DNA of 5,006 nucleotides from Desulfobulbus sp. (GTDB lineage Bacteria > Desulfobacterota > Desulfobulbia > Desulfobulbales > Desulfobulbaceae), in the NCBI GenBank assembly GCA_017998195.1, contig JAGODN010000213.1, positions 1 to 5,006 on the forward strand. The letters are read 5' to 3'. The position numbers and the translations under genes were made by a program. This document shows positions 1 through 5,006 of this stretch, piece after piece. The notes under the pieces are model-generated. The model ran no database searches. It had not been told where the DNA came from and saw only the letters and a list, made by a program, of their open reading frames with translations. Position 1 is the first letter of the stretch. Each line of letters opens with the position of its first letter.

Positions 1-2
1 GA

Positions 3-107
3 CCCGAGGTGTCGATCATGCGGTGGTCCGAAACAGGGGCGGGGCACGGCGAACGGACCGGGGCAGGGCCCGGACGGCTGCCGAAAGAGGATCAAGTAAG
101 CGCATGA
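3..107 (+). CDS. Possible C-terminal tail of an upstream gene, cut by the window edge
   Basis: The frame starting at base 3 is open from the left edge to a TGA at 105-107. It reads PEVSIMRWSE followed by a Gly/Arg/Glu-rich tail ending in DQVSA. About 24 of 34 codons end in G or C, which is lower than in the complete genes here but compatible with coding. The first ten residues look protein-like and the rest is low complexity. The other two forward frames are also open over much of this stretch, so the choice of frame is not secure. I recognise no family. It could equally be non-coding DNA, and the sequence to the left would settle it. Confidence 0.25.
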   Translation, partial: PEVSIMRWSETGAGHGERTGAGPGRLPKEDQVSA

Positions 108-117
108 CGGCCCTTTT

Positions 118-148
118 GTCAATCGGCAAATTTCCGGAAACGGTTGGC
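118..148. promoter_or_regulatory. Imperfect inverted repeat in an AT-richer patch upstream of prmA
   Basis: Bases 118-125 (GTCAATCG) can pair with 141-148 (CGGTTGGC) over eight positions, two of them G-T wobbles. The 15-base interior contains the perfect palindrome TTTCCGGAAA at 131-140. The patch is clearly less GC-rich than its surroundings. It is not followed by a T run, so it does not look like an intrinsic terminator. It could be an operator or a structured leader element, or chance. No regulator can be named. Confidence 0.2.
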
Positions 149-203
149 ACTGCGGCGGTGGCGGGCCGAGGAGGAAAGGCTCGCCCGCCGGCCCGATTTT
201 GGG

Positions 204-209
204 TATGCT
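204..209 (+). promoter_or_regulatory. Weak candidate -10 element for prmA
   Basis: TATGCT at 204-209 lies after a short T-rich stretch (GATTTTGGG) and matches the sigma-70 -10 consensus at four of six positions. No recognisable -35 hexamer sits 16-18 bases upstream (181-186 is TCGCCC). If used, transcription would start near 215 and give a leader of nearly 60 bases before the prmA start codon. Confidence 0.2.
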
Positions 210-261
210 GGGCGCGCCGTGGCCGCCCCGTGCGGCGCATGGCCGACCCTTCCCCCGCCCC

Positions 262-266
262 GGAGG
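262..266 (+). promoter_or_regulatory. Ribosome-binding site of prmA
   Basis: GGAGG at 262-266 is followed by six bases and then the ATG at 273. This is a near-ideal Shine-Dalgarno sequence and spacing. It fixes the start at 273 rather than at the ATG at 144 in the same frame, whose extra 43 codons encode Arg/Pro/Ala-rich residues unlike the family N-terminus. Confidence 0.85.
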
Positions 267-272
267 CTTTCC

Positions 273-1196
273 ATGACATCCCTGTCCACCGGCACCGGCC
301 GGCAGTGGCTGAAAATCACCTTTGCCTGCCCCGCGGTGCTGCTCGAGGCGGCCGGCGACCTGCTCGCCGTGCTCAGCGGCAGCGGCGTCGAGCAGAGCCC
401 GCCCACCGCCGAAGGCGCCGCGGTGAGCGGCTTTTTCGAACTGCGCGACGAGGGCGATGCCCACCCGCCGGAACGGGCCGAGGCGGTGGTCGGCCTGGTC
501 GAGGCGCGCATGGCGGAACTGTTCGCCCTGTACCGCCAGGAACCGGTGCGCGCTACCCACACCCTGCTCGCCGACGAGGACTGGGCCACCAGCTGGCAGC
601 AGTACTTCAAGCCGTTTGCCATCGTGCCCGGCCTGGTGATCAAGCCCTCCTGGGAAGCCTACGCCCCGGCGGCCGGCGAGCGGGTCATCGAGATGGACCC
701 GGGCATGGCCTTCGGCACCGGCCAGCATGCCTCCACCCGGATGGCGCTTGGGCTGATCGCGGCGCGCCTCGAGCAGGACCCCTGCACCCGCGCGCTCGAC
801 GTCGGCACCGGCACCGGCATACTCGCCATGGCCACGGCCCTGTTCGGCTGCACGGAGGTGATGGCTGTGGACAACGACCCGGACGCGGTGGCCGTGGCCC
901 GGCAGAACGTGGCCCACAACCACCTTGGCGCACGGATCGAACTCGCCGCCACCCCGGTCGCCGAGATTCGCGGCAGCTTTCAGCTGGTCGCGGCCAACAT
1001 CGTCCACGACGTGCTCGTCGACCTGGCCCCGGACCTGACCCGGCTCACCGCACCCGGCGGCAGCCTGGTGCTCGCCGGCATCCTCGGCGGCGGGCAGGAG
1101 GCGCACCTGGTCCAGGTTTACGCCGCCCTGGGCTGCCGGCTCCATGCACGTCGCTCCCAGGACGAATGGGTGGCCCTGGAACTGCTGCGCGCCTGA
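273..1196 (+). CDS. prmA: Ribosomal protein L11 methyltransferase PrmA
   Basis: This 307-residue protein is a cytosolic SAM-dependent methyltransferase. The PrmA family methylates lysine side chains and the N-terminal amine of ribosomal protein L11. Residues about 10-115 correspond to the L11-recognition domain and end in the family-typical segment WATSWQQYFKPF (104-115), then LVIKPSWE (121-128). The linker into the catalytic domain carries MDPGMAFGTGQHASTRM (141-157), the PrmA counterpart of the DPG-AFGTG-H-TT signature. SAM-binding motif I is LDVGTGTGIL (175-184), followed by an acidic residue after strand 2 in VMAVDND (196-202). AANIVHDVL (240-248) is the family's active-site loop, close to the usual AANI form. 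The length is near the usual size of about 290-300 residues, and no key motif is missing. L11 methylation is known to be dispensable in E. coli. The start is set by GGAGG six bases upstream. The next gene begins 44 bases downstream, so co-transcription is likely. Confidence 0.93.
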   Translation: MTSLSTGTGRQWLKITFACPAVLLEAAGDLLAVLSGSGVEQSPPTAEGAAVSGFFELRDEGDAHPPERAEAVVGLVEARMAELFALYRQEPVRATHTLLADEDWATSWQQYFKPFAIVPGLVIKPSWEAYAPAAGERVIEMDPGMAFGTGQHASTRMALGLIAARLEQDPCTRALDVGTGTGILAMATALFGCTEVMAVDNDPDAVAVARQNVAHNHLGARIELAATPVAEIRGSFQLVAANIVHDVLVDLAPDLTRLTAPGGSLVLAGILGGGQEAHLVQVYAALGCRLHARRSQDEWVALELLRA

Positions 1197-1240
1197 GCGC
1201 CGCCGTGAACCGGAGCGGGCCGCCAGCCACCGACACGGTC

Positions 1241-2419
1241 ATGAAATTCTCCCGGCGCAAACGGCGCAGGGGCGCGCTCTACAGCCTCCGCTCCCTGCTC
1301 CGCTCGCGCCGCCCGCAGCAGGCCGTCCACACCCTGGCCAACCGGGCCACCCTGTACGCCCACGGCGGCGACTTTTTCCCGGCCCTGTTCGCGGCCCTGG
1401 ATGCGGCCGCGACCGCCATCCGGGCCGAGTTCTACATCGTCCGCGCCGACGCCACCGGCGCCCGTTTCGCCCGGGCGCTCAGGGACGCGGCCAACCGCGG
1501 CGTGGACGTGGCCCTCATCTACGACACGGTCGGCTGCTTCGACACCCCTTCCGGGTATTTCCACGAACTGGCCGCGGCCGGGGTCCGCTGCCTGGCCTTC
1601 AACCCGCCCGCCTTCCGCCGCCTGCACTGGCTGGATGTGCGCAACCACCGCAAGGTGGCGGTGATCGACGGGCGCACCGCCTTTCTCGGCGGCATCAACG
1701 TGGGCGACGAGTACGCCGGTTTCGGCGACAGCCTGGCGCGCTGGCGGGACTTGGGCGTGCGGGTGGACGGCCCGGCCGCGGCCGAGCTGGACGCGATCTT
1801 CCGCCAGACCTGGGTGCGGGAGGGTCAGGACGAACTGGCGCCCTGCGCCGCCCCGCCGGCCGGTGCGGGTGACGCGGACGTGACCCTGGTCAACGGCACC
1901 CCGCACCAGGCCCGCTCGGTCATCCGCCGCTCGTTCAGCCTGGCCATGGCCGGGGCCCGTCATTCCATCCGCATCTCCACCCCCTACTTCGTGCCCGGCC
2001 CGCGGGTGCTGCGCGCCCTGCTGCGGGCGGTGCGGAGCGGGGTGCAGGTGCAGCTCATGCTGCCGTCGGTGAGTGACGTGCCCCTGGTGCAGCTGGTCAG
2101 CCGCGCCTGGCTGCGGCCGCTGCTGCAGGCCGGGGTCGAGGTCTACCTGCGCCAGGGCACCATCCTCCATGCCAAGGTGATGCTCATCGACGAGGCCTGG
2201 GCCACGGTCGGCTCGGCCAACCTGGACCAGCGCAGTTTTCACCGCAACTACGAACTGAACGCGGTGATCGACAGTCGCGCCTTCGGCGCCCAGCTGCAGC
2301 GGATGTTCGCCGATGACCTGGCCCGGTCGCGGCGGCTCGTGGCCGACGAATACGCGCACGCCGGCTGGCTGGCACGCCTGCTCGCCTGGCTGCTCTCACC
2401 GCTGGGCCGTTTTCTCTGA
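1241..2419 (+). CDS. Phospholipase-D family cardiolipin synthase, ClsB-like
   Basis: This 392-residue protein has two HKD catalytic motifs. The first is HRKVAVID (His136, Lys138, Asp143), followed by GGINVGDEY (150-158). The second is HAKVMLID (His310, Lys312, Asp317), followed by GSANLDQRSF (324-333) and NYELN (336-340). STPYFVPGP (246-254) is also typical of bacterial cardiolipin synthases. Such enzymes join phosphatidyl groups to form cardiolipin at the inner membrane, through a phospho-histidine intermediate. There are no N-terminal transmembrane helices. The very basic start (KFSRRKRRR) and an amphipathic C-terminus (WLARLLAWLLSPLGRFL) suggest peripheral membrane binding, as in the roughly 413-residue E. 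coli ClsB rather than ClsA. Other phospholipase-D transferase activities cannot be excluded. The start is uncertain: GTG at 1205 in the same frame would add 12 residues, and neither start has a clear Shine-Dalgarno sequence. Its position 44 bases after prmA suggests shared transcription. Confidence 0.88.
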   Translation: MKFSRRKRRRGALYSLRSLLRSRRPQQAVHTLANRATLYAHGGDFFPALFAALDAAATAIRAEFYIVRADATGARFARALRDAANRGVDVALIYDTVGCFDTPSGYFHELAAAGVRCLAFNPPAFRRLHWLDVRNHRKVAVIDGRTAFLGGINVGDEYAGFGDSLARWRDLGVRVDGPAAAELDAIFRQTWVREGQDELAPCAAPPAGAGDADVTLVNGTPHQARSVIRRSFSLAMAGARHSIRISTPYFVPGPRVLRALLRAVRSGVQVQLMLPSVSDVPLVQLVSRAWLRPLLQAGVEVYLRQGTILHAKVMLIDEAWATVGSANLDQRSFHRNYELNAVIDSRAFGAQLQRMFADDLARSRRLVADEYAHAGWLARLLAWLLSPLGRFL

Positions 2420-2444
2420 GCCGGGCTGCTGTGCACCCCGCGGC

Positions 2445-2473
2445 TTGCTTTTGCCGGCCAACTCTGGTATCCA
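2445..2473 (+). promoter_or_regulatory. Candidate promoter for the HyuA-like gene
   Basis: TTGCTT (2445-2450) and TATCCA (2468-2473) are separated by 17 bases, and a TG one base before the -10 (2465-2466) gives an extended -10 form. Each hexamer matches the sigma-70 consensus at only three of six positions, so the support is mainly spacing and the TG extension. The predicted leader before the ATG at 2533 is about 50 bases. Confidence 0.3.
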
Positions 2474-2532
2474 GCAGACCCTGAACCGCCCGGCCCACGC
2501 CTCCCCTGCCCGTCTTTTGCCCAACACATCCC

Positions 2533-4164
2533 ATGAGCGCATACGCAATCGGTATCGACACCGGCGGCACCTACACCGACGCCGTCCTGCTGGACGTCGC
2601 CACCCGCCGGGTAGTCGCCTGGAACAAGGAACGCACCACCCCGCACGACCTCAGCCTCGGCGTCCACCGGGCCCTCACCGGGCTGCTCGCCGGCTCCGTG
2701 CGGCCGGCCGACATCCGTGGCCTGAGCGTGTCCACCACGCTGGCCACCAATGCCGTGGTCGAAAATCGCGGCGCCCGGGTGGCCCTGTTCGTGCTCGGCA
2801 CGGTCCGTCACTTCAAGCTGCCGGTGGTGGCGACCATCTTCTTCAAGGGCGGTCACACCATCACCGGCGAGGAGGAGGAACCGCTGGACCTGGAGGGGCT
2901 GGTGGACACCCTGCCCACCCTGGCCCCGGAGGTGGACAGCTACGCCGTGTGCGGCGCCATGTCGATAAAAAACCCCACCCACGAACTGGTGGCCCGGCAG
3001 GCGATCTCGCTCCTCGACCCCAAGCCGGTGTTCTGCTCGCACCAGGTGTCCACCCACCCGGGCATGCTCGAGCGGTCGGCCACGGCCTGTCTGCACGCCC
3101 GGCTGATGCCGCTGATGACCGATTTCCTTGCCTCCATCCAGCGCTCCATGCTCGCCGCGGGCCTCGACTGCCCCGTGACCATCATCTGCGGCAACGGCAC
3201 CGGCGCTGACCTCGGGGCCATCGTCGACCAGGCGGCGGTGACCATGGCCAGCGGCCCGGCCGCCACCGCCCGCTTCGGCGCCGCCGGCGGGTCGCGGACC
3301 GCCCTGGTGGTCGACGTGGGCGGAACCACCACCGACGTCTGCCTGCTCCGCGACGGCGCACCGCGCATCAACCGCGAGGGCTGCACCATCGGCCGCTGGC
3401 GCACCCACGTGGAGGCGGTGGACATGTACACCGCCGGCGCCGGCGGCGACAGCCGCATCACCTGCCACCGGGACGGCCGCATCGAGTTGGAACCCGCCCG
3501 GGTGCAGCCGCTGGCCATGACCCCGGACCTGCCCGACCCGCGCACCTGGATGGACGCCGGCCTGGACAGCGTGCTGGTGCTGCCCGTGGCCGGGCTCGAC
3601 CGGGAGGTGATCGACGCGGACCCGGTGCTCACCGCGCTCGACCGGCTCGGCCCCCTGCCGCCCTCGAGCCTGGGGGCGGAGAGCGGCATCACCGGCATCC
3701 TCCTGGAAAAGCGGCTCGAGCACCTCGCCTACCGGCAGCGGCTGGTACTCGCCGGCTTCACCCCCACGGATGGACTGCACGCCCTGGGCCGCCTCGACAT
3801 CGGCGCCCGGGAACACAGCGAACGGGCCGCAATGGTGCTCGCCGCGGCCGCCGGCCTGGCCCCGGAAACGTTCTGCCGCCGGGTGGTCGAGGCCGCGGAG
3901 ACGGCCATCGAGACCATCATCCTCAGCTATCTCGGCCGCACCGTCTGGCAGGACGACCAGGCCGTGCCCGTGCTCAACCGCCGCGACAACGAGCTGTTCA
4001 CCCTGCGTTTCGCCCTCAAGCTGCCGCTGGTCGGCATCGGCGCCGCGGCCCGCAGCTTCCTGCCCGGGGTGGCGGAGCGGCTCGGCACCACGGTCACCTT
4101 TCTCGATCACTGCGAGGTGGGCAATGCCATCGGCGCGGCCCTGATCGGTCTCGACCAGGCCTGA
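2533..4164 (+). CDS. Hydantoinase/oxoprolinase family protein (HyuA-like), short form
   Basis: This 543-residue protein belongs to the HyuA family of ASKHA-fold ATPases. IGIDTGGTYTDAVLLD (6-21) is the N-terminal phosphate-binding motif, and STTLATNAVVENRGARVAL (67-85) is the conserved segment after it. SIKNPTHE (144-151) and HPGMLERSATACLHARL (175-191) follow. MASGPAATARFGA (238-250) leads into the second nucleotide-binding motif VVDVGGTTTDVCLL (259-272). EAVDMYTAGAGGDSRI (294-309) corresponds to the family's Gly-rich G-GGGS segment. GFTPTDGLHALG (408-419) and the C-terminal GIGAAARSFLPGVAERLG (501-518) with EVGNAIGAAL (528-537) complete the pattern. Known relatives open cyclic amides such as hydantoins or 5-oxoproline at the cost of ATP, usually with a HyuB subunit. 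Here there is no HyuB in view and the protein is shorter than the usual 650-700 residues, so the substrate is unknown. The start fits the family N-terminus, although no Shine-Dalgarno sequence precedes it. Confidence 0.85.
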   Translation: MSAYAIGIDTGGTYTDAVLLDVATRRVVAWNKERTTPHDLSLGVHRALTGLLAGSVRPADIRGLSVSTTLATNAVVENRGARVALFVLGTVRHFKLPVVATIFFKGGHTITGEEEEPLDLEGLVDTLPTLAPEVDSYAVCGAMSIKNPTHELVARQAISLLDPKPVFCSHQVSTHPGMLERSATACLHARLMPLMTDFLASIQRSMLAAGLDCPVTIICGNGTGADLGAIVDQAAVTMASGPAATARFGAAGGSRTALVVDVGGTTTDVCLLRDGAPRINREGCTIGRWRTHVEAVDMYTAGAGGDSRITCHRDGRIELEPARVQPLAMTPDLPDPRTWMDAGLDSVLVLPVAGLDREVIDADPVLTALDRLGPLPPSSLGAESGITGILLEKRLEHLAYRQRLVLAGFTPTDGLHALGRLDIGAREHSERAAMVLAAAAGLAPETFCRRVVEAAETAIETIILSYLGRTVWQDDQAVPVLNRRDNELFTLRFALKLPLVGIGAAARSFLPGVAERLGTTVTFLDHCEVGNAIGAALIGLDQA

Positions 4165-4172
4165 GGCACGAT

Positions 4173-4189
4173 CCCCGGCAGATCCGGGG
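4173..4189 (+). terminator. GC hairpin after the HyuA-like gene, possible weak terminator
   Basis: CCCCGG (4173-4178) and CCGGGG (4184-4189) form a perfect six-pair stem with a five-base loop (CAGAT), starting eight bases after the stop codon. No T run follows, so it is not a canonical intrinsic terminator. An alternative pairing of 4186-4192 (GGGGCGG) with 4218-4224 (CCGCCCC) would compete with it and is followed closely by CCCTTTA. Confidence 0.3.
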
Positions 4190-4227
4190 CGGGTGCGAAA
4201 GATGGGGATTTCCCGGGCCGCCCCCCC

Positions 4228-4255
4228 TTTACTTCACCGGCCGAGGGCTTACTGT
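4228..4255 (+). promoter_or_regulatory. Weak candidate promoter for the DsbD/CcdA-like gene
   Basis: TTTACT (4228-4233) matches the -35 consensus at four of six positions. It is followed after 16 bases by TACTGT (4250-4255), which keeps the key T, A and final T of a -10 element. A run of seven C (4221-4227) directly abuts the -35. The match is modest and the call tentative. Confidence 0.2.
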
Positions 4256-4277
4256 TGAGAGTGATTCCCGCAACCAC

Positions 4278-4284
4278 AGGGTGA
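4278..4284 (+). promoter_or_regulatory. Ribosome-binding site of the DsbD/CcdA-like gene
   Basis: AGGGTGA at 4278-4284 resembles the distal part of the AGGAGGTGA complement of the 16S rRNA tail and lies four bases before the ATG at 4289. It supports that start, which also gives the expected short N-terminus before the first membrane helix. Confidence 0.5.
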
Positions 4285-4288
4285 CACC

Positions 4289-4987
4289 ATGGACGCCTTC
4301 CTCCTTCAGATCGACACCTACCTGCAGAGTTCGATCATCGCCTCGCTGGCAGCAGCCTTCGCCGGCGGCCTGCTCGCCAGCCTGACGCCCTGCATCTACC
4401 CGATGATCCCGATCACCGCCGGCGTCATCGGCCACGCCAATGTCGGCGGCTCGCGCCTGCGCGGCTTTCTCCTTTCGCTCGTCTACGTGACCGGCATGGC
4501 CCTTGCCTATGCCGCGCTCGGCGTATTCGCCGCGGCCACCGGGCGGTTCTTCGGCACGATCAACTCCAGCCCCTGGACCTTCCTGCTGGTGGGCAACCTG
4601 ATCCTGGTCTTCGCCCTCGGCATGCTCGAGGTGTTCAACCTGCCGAGCTTTGCCGGCCGCTTCACCAGCCGCCAGCTGGGTTTGGCCGGCATCTTCCTGG
4701 CCGGCCTGTCCTCGGCCCTGGTGGCCGGCCCCTGCACCACGCCGGTGCTCGGCACCCTCCTGGCCTACACCGCCTCGTCGCAGAACATCCTGCTCGGCGG
4801 CCTGTTGCTGTTCACCTTTTCCCTCGGCATGGGCGCCCTGCTGGTCGGGGTGGGCACCTTTTCCAGCTTCCTCACCGCCCTGCCCAAATCCGGGCCGTGG
4901 CTCGTGACCATCAAGAAAATCCTGGGCCTGCTCATGCTCGGCCTGGCCCAGTACTTCTTCGTCAAGGCCGGCACCCTGTTCCTGTAG
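4289..4987 (+). CDS. Stand-alone DsbD/CcdA-type transmembrane thiol-disulfide reductant transporter
   Basis: This 232-residue inner-membrane protein has about six hydrophobic helices, near residues 16-48, 58-84, 95-116, 129-161, 166-195 and 205-230. Its only two cysteines lie in the family's paired motifs, SLTPCIYPMIPIT (31-43, Cys34) and VAGPCTTPVL (145-154, Cys149). They are 115 residues apart, as expected for the redox pair that accepts electrons from cytoplasmic thioredoxin and passes them across the membrane. The periplasmic acceptors in this family serve cytochrome c maturation or disulfide repair. The TPC-YPMIPIT wording is closer to the DsbD core than to classical CcdA, but the size and six helices fit CcdA, and the soluble thioredoxin-like domains of DsbD are absent. 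The export partner, often a TlpA/ResA-like protein, is not visible; only 19 bases follow the stop. I leave the symbol empty because ccdA and dsbD-like naming are both plausible. Confidence 0.88.
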   Translation: MDAFLLQIDTYLQSSIIASLAAAFAGGLLASLTPCIYPMIPITAGVIGHANVGGSRLRGFLLSLVYVTGMALAYAALGVFAAATGRFFGTINSSPWTFLLVGNLILVFALGMLEVFNLPSFAGRFTSRQLGLAGIFLAGLSSALVAGPCTTPVLGTLLAYTASSQNILLGGLLLFTFSLGMGALLVGVGTFSSFLTALPKSGPWLVTIKKILGLLMLGLAQYFFVKAGTLFL

Positions 4988-5006
4988 GTTCCGGTCCATT
5001 CCCTTC

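Noticed and set aside
144..149. TTGGCA, a five-of-six match to the -35 consensus
   Set aside because: No -10-like hexamer lies 15-19 bases downstream, and the spacing does not fit a sigma-54 TGGCAC-N5-TTGC site either.
168..179. A strong Shine-Dalgarno-like GAGGAGGAAAGG
   Set aside because: No ATG, GTG or TTG lies at a usable distance downstream. The prmA start at 273 has its own GGAGG.
23..1240. An upstream extension of the cardiolipin synthase frame through prmA, giving a 798-residue protein
   Set aside because: The extension is Arg/Pro/Gly-rich out-of-frame reading of prmA. The recognisable protein starts at or just before 1241.
1118..2359. A 413-codon open frame on the - strand across the cardiolipin synthase gene
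   Set aside because: It is an antisense shadow of a gene with both catalytic HKD motifs, and its composition is low complexity (Gly, Gln, His, Arg, Val).
2248..4110. A 620-codon open frame on the - strand across the HyuA-like gene and the end of the cardiolipin synthase gene
   Set aside because: It lies opposite confidently identified genes, has a Gly/His/Ala/Gln-rich composition typical of the antisense of GC-rich coding DNA, and shows no domain motif.
4229..4999. A 256-codon open frame on the - strand opposite the DsbD/CcdA-like gene
   Set aside because: It is hydrophilic Gln/Glu/Gly/Ala-rich sequence, the expected mirror of a hydrophobic membrane protein, and has no family motif.

Overview
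The window is about 5 kb of very GC-rich bacterial DNA (roughly 70% G+C by eye). It carries four complete genes, all on the + strand, with short intergenic gaps and strongly G/C-biased third codon positions. The PrmA-like methyltransferase, the short ClsB-like phospholipase-D protein, the compact HyuA-like ATPase and the stand-alone DsbD-type membrane protein together would suit a Gram-negative bacterium, perhaps a Desulfobacterota (delta-proteobacterial) lineage. That placement is an impression from protein style, not a demonstrated assignment.

Layout: (1) Positions 1-272 hold no complete gene. A possible C-terminal tail of an upstream gene ends near 107, and an AT-richer patch at 111-148 has inverted-repeat structure. 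(2) 273-1196 encodes ribosomal protein L11 methyltransferase (prmA), preceded by a clear GGAGG ribosome-binding site. (3) After 44 bases, 1241-2419 encodes a two-HKD phospholipase-D family protein resembling ClsB-type cardiolipin synthase. (4) A 113-base gap with a possible promoter precedes 2533-4164, a 543-residue hydantoinase/oxoprolinase (HyuA-like) ASKHA-fold protein with no HyuB partner in view. (5) A 124-base gap with GC-rich hairpins and a run of seven C precedes 4289-4987, a six-helix membrane protein of the DsbD/CcdA disulfide-reductant transporter family.

The genes do not form an obvious single pathway. They cover ribosomal protein modification, membrane phospholipid synthesis, an ATPase of unknown substrate, and export of reducing equivalents. 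prmA and the cardiolipin synthase gene are close enough to be co-transcribed. The HyuA-like and DsbD-like genes have gaps large enough for their own promoters. I found no mobile element, CRISPR array, tRNA or rRNA, and no convincing new multi-gene system. The most unusual item is the short, partnerless HyuA-like protein.
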